Assembly: GCF_001019615.1 (NCBI RefSeq)
Contig: NZ_JNBQ01000011.1
Coordinates: 1-64,000 of the forward strand
Source of the DNA: Cellulosimicrobium funkei
GTDB taxonomy: Bacteria; Actinomycetota; Actinomycetes; Actinomycetales; Cellulomonadaceae
Direction of reading: 5' to 3'
DNA length: 64,000 nucleotides
The notes under the pieces: generated by a model
Seen by the model: only the letters and a program-made list of their open reading frames with translations
Told to the model about the DNA's origin: nothing
Database searches by the model: none
Program-made: the position numbers and the translations under genes
Shown here: positions 21,575-31,702 of the stretch, piece after piece
Layout of the letters: every line of letters begins with the position of its first letter
Numbering within the stretch: the stretch's first letter is position 1

Positions 21575-22852
21575 ATGACCGACGCCCGCAGCCCTCGTCC
21601 CGACCAGCAGCCCGGTACCGCGCGAGTCCTCGTGGGCCGCGTCGTCACCCCCACGGGAGTGCTCGACGACGGCGTCGTGGCCGTGCAGGACGGGCGTGTC
21701 GCGTGGGTGGGCGCCCGAGCGGACGCCGCGGCCGCGGGGTACGCCGACGTGCCCGCCGGCGACGGGGCGACGCTGCTCCCCGGGCTCGTCGACGTCCACG
21801 ACCACGGCGGGGGCGGGTCGAGCTTCCCCGACGCGACGAGCGTCGAGGAGGCGCGCGTCGCCGCGCGCGAGCACCTGCGCCACGGCACGACGAGCCTCGT
21901 CGCCTCGCTCGTCACGGCCCCGCGCGACGTCCTGCTCGAGCGCACGGCGAACCTCGCGGACCTCGCCGACGCGGGCGAGATCGTCGGCATCCACCTCGAA
22001 GGGCCGTTCCTCTCCGAGGTGCGGTGCGGCGCGCAGAACCCGCACGACATGCTCGAGGGCGACCCGGACCTCGTGCGCGCGATCGCGGCCGCGGCGCGCG
22101 GGTACCTGCGGACCATGACCGTCGCGCCCGAGGTGCCGGGCGTCGTGGGCGCCGGGGGAGTGATCGAGACGCTCGTCGAGGTCGGGGCGCTACCGTCGAT
22201 CGGGCACACCGACGCGAGCACGGAGCAGACCGAGGCGGCGATCGCGGCAGGCGTCGCGGCGCTCGCGGCCGCCGGTCGGCCCGGCGCGCGGCTGACCGCG
22301 ACGCACCTGTTCAACGGCATGCGGCCGCTGCACCACCGTGAGCCCGGCCCCATCGCGGCGTGCCTCGCGGCGGCCGCGCGCGGCGAGCTGGTCGTCGAGC
22401 TCGTGGCCGACGGCACGCACCTCGCGCACGGCACGATCCGCAGCGTCGTCGAGCTCGTGGGGTCGCACGTCGGTGCCGACGGCGCCGTCGCCGGGCCGGA
22501 CGCCGTCGCGCTCGTCACCGACGCCATGGCCGCGGCGGGCATGGCGGACGGCGCCTACGAGCTCGGGCCGATGCGCGTCACCGTCGCGCACGGCGTCGCG
22601 CGGCTCACCGAGGGCGGTTCCATCGCGGGCGGCACGTACCACCTGCTCGACGTCGTGCGCGAGACGGTCGAGGCCGGCGTGCCGCTGGTCGACGCCGTCC
22701 GTGCCGCGTCGTGGACGCCAGCCGGCGTGCTCGGCCTCGACGACCGCGGCGGCCTCGTCGCGGGCCGCCGCGCCGACGTCGTCGTCACGGACGCCGACCT
22801 GCGTGTCCGCGAGGTCCTGCGCGCGGGCGACCCGGTCGACCTCGCGCCCTGA
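21575..22852 (+). CDS. nagA: N-acetylglucosamine-6-phosphate deacetylase
   Basis: Removes acetate from GlcNAc-6-phosphate to feed glucosamine-6-phosphate into glycolysis or wall recycling. 425 aa, amidohydrolase fold: LPGLVDVHDHGGGG (metal ligands), HLEGPFLS, IGHTDA, ATHLFNGM and catalytic LVTDAM near residue 315. It is alone here; a strong hairpin follows. The ATG at 21575 is chosen over an in-frame GTG at 21548 because the shorter protein already has the full beta-strand entry. Confidence 0.93.
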   Translation: MTDARSPRPDQQPGTARVLVGRVVTPTGVLDDGVVAVQDGRVAWVGARADAAAAGYADVPAGDGATLLPGLVDVHDHGGGGSSFPDATSVEEARVAAREHLRHGTTSLVASLVTAPRDVLLERTANLADLADAGEIVGIHLEGPFLSEVRCGAQNPHDMLEGDPDLVRAIAAAARGYLRTMTVAPEVPGVVGAGGVIETLVEVGALPSIGHTDASTEQTEAAIAAGVAALAAAGRPGARLTATHLFNGMRPLHHREPGPIAACLAAAARGELVVELVADGTHLAHGTIRSVVELVGSHVGADGAVAGPDAVALVTDAMAAAGMADGAYELGPMRVTVAHGVARLTEGGSIAGGTYHLLDVVRETVEAGVPLVDAVRAASWTPAGVLGLDDRGGLVAGRRADVVVTDADLRVREVLRAGDPVDLAP

Positions 22853-22899
22853 CCCGCCCGCGCCCGCACCCGTCGCGCGGCCGACCGCACCCGCCGAAC

Positions 22900-22945
22900 C
22901 CGGGGTCGTTCCTCACCCAGCCCGTCCCGTGAGGAGCGACCCCGG
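22900..22945. terminator. Terminator after nagA, with further inverted repeats
   Basis: 17-bp stem (22900-22916 with 22929-22945, one G-U wobble) and a 12-base loop. In the rest of the 380-base gap to lacI, GAGCGC..GAACCCGGG (about 22964-22980) can pair with CCCGGGTTCGGCGCTC (about 23017-23032), a second hairpin. The gap ends in the lacI promoter. Confidence 0.7.
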
Positions 22946-23116
22946 TCTCGTCCGGTCGGGGGAGCGCGGCGAACCCGGGGGCGCGGGCGACCTGCGGGTC
23001 GAAGCCACCGATATGCCCGGGTTCGGCGCTCCGCAGGGCTGGCGGGTCGTCTCCCGCGTCGGCCCAGGTCGGCGGGGGTGCCCTCAACCAGAGAGCGCGT
23101 TCTCGCTCCGCGGGCT

Positions 23117-23192
23117 TGACTCTCCTCATTTGTTCATCCAATACTCGTAACAGCGAAGCGCTTCGACGATGCGTTTCGACGAAGCGCTTCGA
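23117..23192 (+). promoter_or_regulatory. lacI-operon promoter with two LacI operators
   Basis: -35 TTGACT (23117-23122), an 18-base spacer and -10 AATACT (23141-23146). Two identical perfect palindromes CGAAGCGCTTCG lie at 23155-23166 and 23181-23192, 26 bp centre to centre. The GAAGCGCTTC core with a central CG is typical of LacI-family operators. Their position just downstream of the -10 box suggests direct autorepression of the whole operon. Confidence 0.8.
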
Positions 23193-23232
23193 CGGACGAG
23201 GCGACGGACCGGACCACAGGGGAGTGGTGGCG

Positions 23233-24288
23233 ATGGCGACGATGCAGGACGTGGCGCGACGCGCGCAGGTCTCGCTGAGCACGGTCTCCTACGCGCTGTC
23301 CGGGACCCGTCCCGTCTCCGACGCCACGCGCCGTCGCATCGAGGACGCGATGTCCGAGCTCGGCTACCAGCCCAACGCGATGGCCCGCGGGCTCGCGTCG
23401 CGCCGCAGCCACGTGCTGGCGCTGATCTACCCCGCGATGGAGAAGGGCCTCGGCGGCACGGTCGCCGAGTTCGTCTCGTCCGCCGCGGAGACGGCGCGCG
23501 AGAACGGCTACCACCTCGTGCTGTGGCCCTTCCGCACGACCCAGGCCCCGGAGGTCCGCGATCTCGTGCGCCAGGGGATGGCGGACGGCGTCCTGCTCAT
23601 GGAGGTCGCGCTCGACGACGACCGCGTCGACGTGCTCGACGAGGCCGGCGTCCCGTACACGATGATCGGCCGGACGCGCGACGTCACGGACCGGCCGTCC
23701 GTGGACATCGACTTCGAGCGCACGACGGACGACGCGGTCCAGCACCTCGTCGACCTGGGGCACCGGCACGTCGCCCTCGTGAACCACTCGCAGGCGACGG
23801 CGGACGACGGCTACGCGCCGACGTTCCGCGCCGAGGAGGGCTTCGAGGCGGCCATGCGTCGCCGCGGGCTCGAACCGATCGCGCTGCGCGTCGACGAGTC
23901 CCCGCGCGCGGGCCGCGACGCCGTCGCGACGTTGCTCGAGCGAGAGCCGCGCCTGACGGCCTTCGTCACCATGAACGAGATCGCGACGTTCGGCGTCGTC
24001 GCCGAGCTGCAGCAGCGCGGCGTCGCGATCCCCACCGACATGTCGATCCTGTCGATCGTCACGTCGCCCGGCGTCGGGGAGATGAGCAACCCGCCGCTGA
24101 CCACGATGCACGCGCCCGGGGCCGAGCTCGGCCGCCTGGGCGTGCAGAAGCTGCTGTCCCTCGTGGACGGCTCCCGTCCGAGCACGCCGAACGTGCTCAT
24201 CCCGTGCGTCCTCGAACCCGGCAGCAGCGTCGCCCCCGCGGCCGGCCGGGCCCCGGACGACGACGACCGCGAGCCCGAGGCTCGCTGA
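23233..24288 (+). CDS. LacI family sugar-responsive repressor
   Basis: 351 aa. N-terminal helix-turn-helix TMQDVARRAQVSLSTVSYALSG and hinge YQPNAMARGLASRRS, then the periplasmic-binding-like ligand domain (HRHVALVNH, FVTMNEIATFGVVAELQQRG, SILSIV). The ATG at 23233 is chosen for AGGGGAG 8 bases upstream. First gene of an operon with a sugar ABC importer and an alpha-xylosidase, so the inducer is probably a xylose-containing or other plant oligosaccharide; this is inferred. Confidence 0.92.
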   Translation: MATMQDVARRAQVSLSTVSYALSGTRPVSDATRRRIEDAMSELGYQPNAMARGLASRRSHVLALIYPAMEKGLGGTVAEFVSSAAETARENGYHLVLWPFRTTQAPEVRDLVRQGMADGVLLMEVALDDDRVDVLDEAGVPYTMIGRTRDVTDRPSVDIDFERTTDDAVQHLVDLGHRHVALVNHSQATADDGYAPTFRAEEGFEAAMRRRGLEPIALRVDESPRAGRDAVATLLEREPRLTAFVTMNEIATFGVVAELQQRGVAIPTDMSILSIVTSPGVGEMSNPPLTTMHAPGAELGRLGVQKLLSLVDGSRPSTPNVLIPCVLEPGSSVAPAAGRAPDDDDREPEAR

Positions 24289-24359
24289 ACCGACCGGCCG
24301 GGCGACGCCCCGGTCACCCTCCGGCTCCAGCGCCGGAACTCGATGAGGAGGACACGCAC

Positions 24360-25661
24360 ATGCTGCGATCCCGGAAGATCTCGCTCGTCGCTGCCGTGGC
24401 AGCGCTCCCACTCGCCCTGGCGGCGTGCGGGGGCTCCGGCGGCAGCGGCGGGTCCGACGACCAGACCCTGACGATCTGGCACTACGAGAACGAGGACTCC
24501 GCCATGGGCCAGGCGTGGGCCAAGGCGATCGAGATCTTCGAGGAGGAGAACCCGGACGTCGACGTCGTCGTCGAGAAGCAGACGTTCGAGCAGATCCAGA
24601 AGAACGCCAAGATCGTCCTCACCGGCAACGACGTGCCCGACGTCATGGAGTACAACAAGGGCAACGCGACCGCCGGCCAGCTCGCGGCGCAGGGCCTGCT
24701 CACCCCGCTCACCGACGCGGCGACCGAGCGCGGCTGGGACGAGAAGCTCAGCGGCTCGCTCCAGACCACCGCGACCTACGACGACCAGGGCCTCATGGGC
24801 TCGGGCGACTGGTACGGCGTCCCGAACTACGGCGAGTTCGTGCAGGTCTACTACAACAAGGACATGTTCGCCCAGTACGGGCTCGAGGTGCCGACGACGC
24901 TCGAGGAGCTCGAGACCGTCATGCAGGCCTTCAAGGACCAGGGCGTGACCCCGCTGGCCGAGGCCGGCGCCGAGTACCCGATGGGCCAGCTCTGGTACGA
25001 GCTCGTGCTGGCGAACTCCGAGCGCGACTTCATCGACCAGTACCAGCTCTTCGACGGCGACCCGGACTTCCACGGACCGGAGATGACGGAGGCGACCGAG
25101 AAGCTCGACTCCTGGATCAAGTCCGGGTACGTCGCGTCCGACTCCGCCGCGCTGACCGCCGAGGACATGGGCGTGTCGTTCATCAACGGCACCTACCCGA
25201 TGATGGTCTCCGGCTCGTGGTGGTTCGGCCGCATCGTCGAGGAGATGGACGCCGACTGGGGCCAGTTCAACTTCCCCGGCAACACGCTCCAGGTCGGCTC
25301 GTCCGGCAACCTCTGGGTCGTCCCCGCGAACGCGGACTCGCCCGACCTCGCCGAGGAGTTCATCGACATCACGCTGCGCCCCGAGGTGCAGAACATCCTC
25401 GCGGAGAAGGGCGGCCTGCCCGTCGCCGGTGACGCGTCCGTCATCACGGACGAGCGCACGCAGCAGCTCACCGAGAACTTCCAGGCGATCCTCGACGACG
25501 ACGGCCTCGCGTTCTACCCGGACTGGCCCGTGCCCGGCTACTACGACGTGATCGTCAGCGAGCTGCAGTCGCTCATCAACCAGTCGAAGTCGCCGACCGA
25601 GGTGCTCGACGGCCTCGAGTCCGCGTACGTGGACGGCAAGGCGGACCTGCTCGACAGCTGA
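24360..25661 (+). CDS. Sugar ABC transporter substrate-binding lipoprotein
   Basis: 433 aa. Lipoprotein signal with lipobox LAAC (Cys23) and a GSGGSGGS tether, then a family-1 solute-binding fold (LTIWHYENEDSAM, NDVPDVMEYNKGN, SGDWYGVPNYGEFVQVYYNKDMF, MVSGSWWFGRI). It captures an oligosaccharide outside the cell for the two following permeases. GAGGAGGA precedes ATG 24360. A short hairpin (about 24292-24315) separates it from lacI and a larger one separates it from the permeases. Confidence 0.93.
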   Translation: MLRSRKISLVAAVAALPLALAACGGSGGSGGSDDQTLTIWHYENEDSAMGQAWAKAIEIFEEENPDVDVVVEKQTFEQIQKNAKIVLTGNDVPDVMEYNKGNATAGQLAAQGLLTPLTDAATERGWDEKLSGSLQTTATYDDQGLMGSGDWYGVPNYGEFVQVYYNKDMFAQYGLEVPTTLEELETVMQAFKDQGVTPLAEAGAEYPMGQLWYELVLANSERDFIDQYQLFDGDPDFHGPEMTEATEKLDSWIKSGYVASDSAALTAEDMGVSFINGTYPMMVSGSWWFGRIVEEMDADWGQFNFPGNTLQVGSSGNLWVVPANADSPDLAEEFIDITLRPEVQNILAEKGGLPVAGDASVITDERTQQLTENFQAILDDDGLAFYPDWPVPGYYDVIVSELQSLINQSKSPTEVLDGLESAYVDGKADLLDS

Positions 25662-25672
25662 GCGGACGCACG

Positions 25673-25725
25673 CGCCCGGCCGGTCGGGGCCGATCCCAGG
25701 ATCGCCCCGGCCGGCCCGGGCCCCC
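25673..25725. other. Intra-operon hairpin after the binding-protein gene
   Basis: Imperfect ~20-bp G/C-rich inverted repeat (about 25675-25696 with 25700-25722) in the 94-base gap between the binding protein and the first permease. Such hairpins are known to protect the upstream mRNA and lower permease expression; that role here is inferred. Confidence 0.5.
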
Positions 25726-25755
25726 ACCCGAGGACCTCCCGCGAAAGAGACCGTC

Positions 25756-26745
25756 ATGACCACCCGCACCGACACCGTGCCCGACGCCGGGCCCGGCCCC
25801 GCGCGCGAGGCGTCGCGCGCGACCGCGGCGCCCCGCCGCCGTCGCCGGCCCGCCTGGCTCCCGTACCTGCCCTACCTCCTGCCCGGCGCGGTGGCGTTCG
25901 TCGTCGTGATCGGCTACCCGTTCGTGATGAACGTCTACTACAGCCTGTTCAAGTGGCGCGGCGGCATGGCGCCGATGCGCTGGTACGGGCTGGGCAACTA
26001 CGCCGACCTCATGAACGACTCGGCGTTCTGGACCTCGTTCCAGAACTCGATCGCGATGATCCTCGCGATGGTCGTCGCGCCGACCCTCATCGGGCTCGTG
26101 CTCGCGGCCGTGCTGTTCGACTACCTCGGCCGGCGCTTCGGCCCGCGCGTCGCGGCGTTCCTGCGCGCCACGTACTACCTGCCGCAGATCCTGCCCGTCG
26201 CCGTCGCCGGCGTGCTGTGGAACTGGATCCTCAACGCCCAGACCGGCGCGCTCAACGTGATCCTGCGCGGGATCGGCATCGAGAACCCGCCGAACTGGCT
26301 CGGCGACACGACGACCGCGCTGCCGAGCGTCATGCTCGTGCTCATCTGGGTGCAGATCGGCTACCCCGTCGTCATCTTCATGTCCGCGCTCCAGCGCGTG
26401 GACCCCGAGCTGTACGAGGCGGCCGAGCTCGACGGCGCGGGCTGGTGGCGCCGCTTCCGGGCCATCACGATCCCGCAGATCCGCCCGGAGACGTTCGTGG
26501 TCACGCTCACGTGCACGGTCGCCGCGCTCAAGGTGTTCGGCCCCATCTACGTGCTCACGCGCGGCGGGCCCGAGAGCTCGACGCTCGTCCCGAGCTACTA
26601 CTCGTACCTCAACTTCTTCGACAAGTCGAAGGTCGGCTACGGCGCCGCGGTGGCGACCGTGCTGACCCTCGTCATCATCGTCGTCGCCGTCGTGATCCTC
26701 GCGCTGCAGAGCCGCGCCGAGCGTCGTGAGCAGGAGGGCCGCTGA
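25756..26745 (+). CDS. Sugar ABC transporter permease (MalF type)
   Basis: 329 aa, six membrane helices. Arg/Pro-rich N-terminus RRRRRPAWLPYLPYLLPG, conserved YYLPQILPVAVAGVLW and the EAA loop ELYEAAELDGAGWWRRFRAITIPQI that docks the ATPase. GAAAGAGA precedes ATG 25756. The stop overlaps the next ATG (TGATG). No ATPase gene lies in the operon. Confidence 0.93.
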   Translation: MTTRTDTVPDAGPGPAREASRATAAPRRRRRPAWLPYLPYLLPGAVAFVVVIGYPFVMNVYYSLFKWRGGMAPMRWYGLGNYADLMNDSAFWTSFQNSIAMILAMVVAPTLIGLVLAAVLFDYLGRRFGPRVAAFLRATYYLPQILPVAVAGVLWNWILNAQTGALNVILRGIGIENPPNWLGDTTTALPSVMLVLIWVQIGYPVVIFMSALQRVDPELYEAAELDGAGWWRRFRAITIPQIRPETFVVTLTCTVAALKVFGPIYVLTRGGPESSTLVPSYYSYLNFFDKSKVGYGAAVATVLTLVIIVVAVVILALQSRAERREQEGR

Positions 26746-27674
26746 TGTCCACCGTCACCACCACCCCGACCGCGGGCGGCACGCCCGCGGCGCCCGCGCC
26801 GTCGTCCGGTTCCCGCCGCCCTCTGCGGGCCACGCGCCAGGACGAGCGCTACCGCCGCGGCGTCGGTCGCTGGTTCGTGCTCGCCGCGGCGATCCTCGTC
26901 GCCCTGCTCATGCTGTCGCCGTTCGTCATCATGGTGCTCAACGCGTTCAAGTCGCCGGCCGAGTACTCCCAGGACGGTCCGCTGAGCATCCCGAAGGAGC
27001 TCTACCTCGAGGGCGTGCAGAACTTCTGGACGCGGACGAACTTCCCGCAGAAGCTCTGGAACTCCGTCTTCATCTCGGCACTCGTCGCCGTGTTCGGCAC
27101 GCTCCTGTCGCTGCTCAGCGCCTACGCGATCGGCGTCGGCCGCATCAAGGGTCGCCTGTGGATCGTCACGCTCTTCCTCGTGGCCAACATGCTGCCGCAG
27201 GAGGCGCTCATCTACCCGCTGTTCGACATGGCGCAGAAGGTGGGCCTGTCGAACTCGCAGTGGTCGATCATCATCATCTTCACGGTCATCCAGGCGGCGT
27301 TCGGCACGTACCTGCTCGCGTCCGTGCTCGGCACGTTCCCGCCCGCGCTGCTCGAGGCCGCCCAGCTCGACGGCGCCGGCCGCTGGCGCATCCTGTGGCA
27401 GGTCGTCTACCCGATCGTCAAGCCCACGCTCGGCGTCCTCATGATCTTCTTCTTCATCTGGACGTGGAACGAGTTCTTCATCCCGCTGGTCATGCTGACG
27501 ACCAACGACACCCAGACGATCCCCATCGCCCTCGCGTCGCTCCAAGGCGACCGGATGATGGACGCCCCGACGACGAACGCGGGCGCGCTCGTCTCGCTGA
27601 TCCCCGCGCTGATCTTCTTCCTCATCTTCCAGCGCACGCTCACCCGGGGCGTCACGGCCGGTGCCGTGAAGTGA
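26745..27674 (+). CDS. Sugar ABC transporter permease (MalG type)
   Basis: 309 aa, six membrane helices, partner of the previous permease. EAA loop PALLEAAQLDGAGRWRILWQVVYPIV and the MalG-type ending FQRTLTRGVTAGAVK. Translationally coupled by TGATG. With the binding protein it forms a CUT1-type importer that must borrow an ATPase of the MsiK type from elsewhere in the genome. Confidence 0.93.
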   Translation: MSTVTTTPTAGGTPAAPAPSSGSRRPLRATRQDERYRRGVGRWFVLAAAILVALLMLSPFVIMVLNAFKSPAEYSQDGPLSIPKELYLEGVQNFWTRTNFPQKLWNSVFISALVAVFGTLLSLLSAYAIGVGRIKGRLWIVTLFLVANMLPQEALIYPLFDMAQKVGLSNSQWSIIIIFTVIQAAFGTYLLASVLGTFPPALLEAAQLDGAGRWRILWQVVYPIVKPTLGVLMIFFFIWTWNEFFIPLVMLTTNDTQTIPIALASLQGDRMMDAPTTNAGALVSLIPALIFFLIFQRTLTRGVTAGAVK

Positions 27675-27732
27675 CCGCGGCCCGCGGCCGCCCCCGAGAC
27701 TCCTGAACGCACCGACGAAGGAAGCACCACCC

Positions 27733-30030
27733 ATGAAGTTCACCGACGGGTACTGGCAGGTCCGGCCCGGCATGCACCCCCTCTACGCGGTCGAGGTCGA
27801 CGACGTCCGCGCGGACGAGGCGGCCGGCACGCTCACCGTGTACGCGCCGACGGCGAAGATCCGCGGTCGTGGCGACACGCTCAACCGCCCGATGCTCACG
27901 ACGACGTACTCCTCGCCCGCGCCCGGCGTGATCCGCGTGCGCGTCGAGCACCACCAGGGCGCGGTGCGCCGCGGCCCGGCGTTCCAGGTGACCGGCGAGC
28001 CCGGGTTCCGTCCCGAGGTCGAGGTGCACGACGACGTCGCGGTCCTGCGGTCCAAGGACCTCGCGGTGCGCGTGCACCGGGGCGACCGGTGGCGCGTCGA
28101 CTTCGAGGCGGACGGCGAGGTGCTGACCTCGTCGCTGCCCAAGTCGGTCGGGCACGTCACGGCCGACGACGGCCGCGCCTGGACGCACGAGCAGCTGGCG
28201 CTCGAGCCGGGCGAGCTCGTCTACGGCCTGGGGGAGCGGTTCGGCCCGTTCGTCAAGAACGGCCAGGTCGTCGACATCTGGAACGAGGACGGCGGCACGT
28301 CGAGCGAGCAGGCGTACAAGTCCGTCCCGCTCTACCTGACGACCAAGGGCTACGGCGTGTTCGTCGAGCACCCGGAGAAGGTGTCGTTCGAGGTCGCCTC
28401 GGAGGTGAACACGCGCGTCCAGTTCTCCGTCGAGGGCCAGTCGCTCGAGTACCTGGTCATCCAGGGCCCGACGCCCAAGGACGTGCTGCGCCGGTACACC
28501 GCGCTCACCGGCCGCCCCGCGCGCGTCCCGGCGTGGTCGTTCGGGCTGTGGCTCACCACGTCGTTCACGACGAGCTACGACGAGCAGACCGTGAACGGCT
28601 TCATCGACGGCATGGCCGAGCGCGACCTGCCGTTGTCGGTGTTCCACTTCGACTGCTTCTGGATGCGCGAGTACCAGTGGGTCGACTTCGAGTGGGACCC
28701 GCGCACGTTCCCCGACCCCGAGGGCATGCTGCGCCGCCTGCACGACCGGGGGCTCAAGGTGTGCGTGTGGATCAACCCGTACGTCGCGCAGCGCTCGCCG
28801 CTCTTCGCGGAGGCCGCGGAGCAGGGCTTCCTCGTCAAGCGCGAGGACGGGTCCGTGTGGCAGTGGGACCTGTGGCAGGCGGGCATGGGCCTGGTGGACT
28901 TCACCAACCCTGACGCGACCGCGTGGTACGTGGGCAAGCTCGAGGGCCTGCTCGACCAGGGCGTCGACTGCTTCAAGACCGACTTCGGCGAGCGGATCCC
29001 CGTCGACGGCATCGCGTGGCACGACGGCTCCGACCCGAAGAAGATGCACAACTACTACGCCCAGCTCTACAACGAGGCGGTCTTCCGCCTGCTGGAGCGC
29101 AAGCGTGGCGAGGGCGACGCGGTGCTGTTCGCGCGGTCCGCGACCGCGGGCGGGCAGCAGTTCCCCGTGCACTGGGGCGGCGACTGCGACTCGACGTACG
29201 CGTCGATGGCCGAGTCGCTGCGCGGCGGCCTCTCGATGTCGATGTCCGGGTTCGGCTACTGGAGCCACGACATGGGCGGCTTCGAGGGCACGCCCGACCC
29301 GGGCGTGTTCAAGCGCTGGACGGCGTTCGGCCTCCTCTCGTCGCACTCGCGCCTGCACGGCTCGGGCTCGGTGCGGGTCCCGTGGGCGTTCGACGACGAG
29401 GCCGTCGACGTCACGCGCAAGTTCACGCGCCTCAAGCTGTCGCTCATGCCGTACCTCGGGCGCGTGGCCGAGGAGGCGCACACCGACGGCGTGCCGATGA
29501 TGCGCCCGCTCGCGCTCGAGCTGCCGCACGACCGCGCGGGGTTCACCGCGGACACGCAGTACCTGCTGGGCGACGCGCTCCTCGTCGCGCCCGTGTTCCG
29601 CGCGGACGGCCGCGTGGAGTACTACGTGCCGGAGGGCACGTGGACGCGCCTCGTCCAGCCCGACGACGGCCCCGCCCTGAGCGAGACCGTCACGGGCCCG
29701 CGCTGGGTCACCGAGACCCACGGGTTCGACTCGCTCCCGGTGCTCGTGCGCCCGGGCACCGTCCTCCCGGTGGGCGCCCGCACCGACCGGCCGGACTACG
29801 ACTGGGCCGACGGCGTCACACTGCACGCGTTCGAGCTGCCGGAGGGCTACGACGAGCTCGTGGTCGTCCCGCCGTCGGACGGTGCTCCGGGGGCGACGTT
29901 CCGCATCCGGCGGTCGGGCGCGACGCTCACCGTCTCGTCCGACGACGCCGTGGCGGGGTGGTCCGTGCGGGCCGGCTCCGCGACGGCCGAGGCGCACGGT
30001 GCGACCAGCGTGACGATCGACCTCGGCTGA
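27733..30030 (+). CDS. yicI: Alpha-xylosidase, GH31 (YicI type)
   Basis: Cytoplasmic enzyme that removes alpha-xylose, for example from isoprimeverose or xyloglucan oligosaccharides. 765 aa, no signal peptide. Nucleophile D417 in KTDFGERIP and acid/base D484 in HWGGDCDS correspond to D416 and D482 of E. coli YicI, and GLGERFGPF and [13 protein letters not shown] match that subfamily. It is co-transcribed with the importer, so the imported substrate is probably a xylosylated oligosaccharide. AAGGAAG precedes ATG 27733. Alpha-glucosidase activity is less likely. Confidence 0.93.
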   Translation: MKFTDGYWQVRPGMHPLYAVEVDDVRADEAAGTLTVYAPTAKIRGRGDTLNRPMLTTTYSSPAPGVIRVRVEHHQGAVRRGPAFQVTGEPGFRPEVEVHDDVAVLRSKDLAVRVHRGDRWRVDFEADGEVLTSSLPKSVGHVTADDGRAWTHEQLALEPGELVYGLGERFGPFVKNGQVVDIWNEDGGTSSEQAYKSVPLYLTTKGYGVFVEHPEKVSFEVASEVNTRVQFSVEGQSLEYLVIQGPTPKDVLRRYTALTGRPARVPAWSFGLWLTTSFTTSYDEQTVNGFIDGMAERDLPLSVFHFDCFWMREYQWVDFEWDPRTFPDPEGMLRRLHDRGLKVCVWINPYVAQRSPLFAEAAEQGFLVKREDGSVWQWDLWQAGMGLVDFTNPDATAWYVGKLEGLLDQGVDCFKTDFGERIPVDGIAWHDGSDPKKMHNYYAQLYNEAVFRLLERKRGEGDAVLFARSATAGGQQFPVHWGGDCDSTYASMAESLRGGLSMSMSGFGYWSHDMGGFEGTPDPGVFKRWTAFGLLSSHSRLHGSGSVRVPWAFDDEAVDVTRKFTRLKLSLMPYLGRVAEEAHTDGVPMMRPLALELPHDRAGFTADTQYLLGDALLVAPVFRADGRVEYYVPEGTWTRLVQPDDGPALSETVTGPRWVTETHGFDSLPVLVRPGTVLPVGARTDRPDYDWADGVTLHAFELPEGYDELVVVPPSDGAPGATFRIRRSGATLTVSSDDAVAGWSVRAGSATAEAHGATSVTIDLG

Positions 30031-30035
30031 CGACG

Positions 30036-30083
30036 TATCCTGGGCGAGCATGTCATGGAAGCGCTCCCATGGCATGCTCGCCC
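30036..30083 (+). promoter_or_regulatory. Promoter and 42-bp palindromic operator of the GH1 gene
   Basis: -10 box TATCCT (30036-30041) is followed at once by a 42-bp near-perfect palindrome (30042-30083) with 11-bp outer arms GGGCGAGCATG/CATGCTCGCCC. Its core TGGAAGCGCTCCCA (30056-30069) differs by one base from the CebR box TGGGAGCGCTCCCA and shares GAAGCGCT with the two operators upstream of lacI. As RNA it would be a long stem right after the GH31 stop, so it may also act as a terminator. Confidence 0.75.
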
Positions 30084-30190
30084 GTGCACTCCCCGCGCGT
30101 GCTCCGCTCGCACCCGCCGAGACCGCACGAGCACCCACCGACCACCCGTCGCGGACCGCGTCGTCCGACGACCGAGCAGCGAGGACCCTC

Positions 30191-31681
30191 GTGACCACCG
30201 ACACCACCGCCCCCGTCGACGTCGACGCCCAGGCCGCGCCCGCGTCGTCGGGCCGCCGCACGTTCCCGACCGACTTCCTCTGGGGCTCTGCCACCGCCGC
30301 GTACCAGATCGAGGGCGCCGCCGCCGAGGACGGCCGCACGCCGTCCATCTGGGACACCTACTCCCACACCCCGGGCCGCACGCTCAACGGGGACACGGGC
30401 GACGTCGCGGACGACCACTACCACCGGTGGCAGGAGGACGTGCAGCACATCGCCGACCTCGGCCTCGGCGCGTACCGCTTCTCGATCTCCTGGTCCCGCG
30501 TCCAGCCCGGCGGCACCGGCCCGCTCAACCCCGAGGGCGTCGCCTTCTACTCGCGCCTCGTCGACGCGCTGCTCGAGAAGGGCGTCAAGCCCGTCGTCAC
30601 GCTCTACCACTGGGACCTCCCGCAGGAGCTCGAGGACGCCGGCGGCTGGGCCAACCGCGACACCGCGTACGCGTTCGCCGAGTACGCCCGCCACATGGCG
30701 CGCGAGCTCGGCGACCGGATCGACACGTGGACGACGCTCAACGAGCCCTGGTGCTCCGCCTACCTCGGCTACGGCTCCGGCGTGCACGCGCCCGGCCGCA
30801 CCGAGCCGGCCGCGGCGCTCGCGGCCGTGCACCACCTCAACCTCGCGCACGGCCTCGCCGTCCAGGCGATCCGCGACGAGCTCGGCGAGGACGCGAGGAC
30901 GTCCGTCACGCTCAACCTCCACGTCATCCGGCCCGACGACCCGTCGTCCGCGGCGGACCTGGACGCGGTGCGCAAGATCGACGCGCTCGCCAACCGCGCG
31001 TTCCTCGCCCCGATGCTCGACGGCGAGTACCCCGCCGACCTGCTCGCCGACACCGCGCACGTGAGCGACTGGTCGTTCGTGCAGGAGGGCGACCTCGAGA
31101 CGGTGCGCCAGCCGCTGTCGATCCTCGGCGTCAACTACTACTCGACCGTGCGCGTGCGCCACTTCTCCGGCGACGGCGAACGGTCGGAGAACGACGGCCA
31201 CGGCGCGTCGAGCCACAGCCCGTGGATCGGCGTCGACGACGTGGAGTTCGTCCAGCAGCCCGGCCCGTACACCGCGATGGGCTGGAACATCGAGCCCGCC
31301 GGCATGACCGAGCTGCTCGTGTCCGTGGCGAGGACGTACCCGCACCAGCCGATGATGGTCACCGAGAACGGCGCCGCGTTCGCCGACGAGGTCACGGTCG
31401 ACGCCGACGGCACCGCCCGCGTGCACGACGACCGCCGTGTCGCGTACCTGCACGACCACGTCGACGCCGTCGGTGCCGCGGTCGACGCGGGCGCCGACGT
31501 GCGCGGGTACTTCGCGTGGTCCCTGCTCGACAACTTCGAGTGGGGCTACGGCTACGACCGCCGGTTCGGCATCATCCGCGTCGACTACGACACGCTCGAG
31601 CGCACGTGGAAGGACTCCGCGCACTGGTACCGCCGGCTCGCGACGTCGAACACGCTCCCCACGGTGGACGAGACCGCCTGA
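30191..31681 (+). CDS. bglB: Beta-glucosidase, GH1
   Basis: Cytoplasmic retaining beta-glucosidase, 496 aa. Entry motif [19 protein letters not shown], acid/base E185 in TLNEPWC, nucleophile E392 in VTENGAAF, and the C-terminal [17 protein letters not shown]. The GTG start at 30191 follows GAGGA and places the GH1 motif near residue 26; upstream in-frame starts lie inside the operator. It complements the alpha-xylosidase in breaking down xyloglucan or cellobiose-type oligosaccharides. Regulation by a LacI/CebR repressor is inferred from the operator. Confidence 0.94.
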   Translation: MTTDTTAPVDVDAQAAPASSGRRTFPTDFLWGSATAAYQIEGAAAEDGRTPSIWDTYSHTPGRTLNGDTGDVADDHYHRWQEDVQHIADLGLGAYRFSISWSRVQPGGTGPLNPEGVAFYSRLVDALLEKGVKPVVTLYHWDLPQELEDAGGWANRDTAYAFAEYARHMARELGDRIDTWTTLNEPWCSAYLGYGSGVHAPGRTEPAAALAAVHHLNLAHGLAVQAIRDELGEDARTSVTLNLHVIRPDDPSSAADLDAVRKIDALANRAFLAPMLDGEYPADLLADTAHVSDWSFVQEGDLETVRQPLSILGVNYYSTVRVRHFSGDGERSENDGHGASSHSPWIGVDDVEFVQQPGPYTAMGWNIEPAGMTELLVSVARTYPHQPMMVTENGAAFADEVTVDADGTARVHDDRRVAYLHDHVDAVGAAVDAGADVRGYFAWSLLDNFEWGYGYDRRFGIIRVDYDTLERTWKDSAHWYRRLATSNTLPTVDETA

Positions 31682-31702
31682 CGAATCTGCTCGTCGCCCG
31701 CG

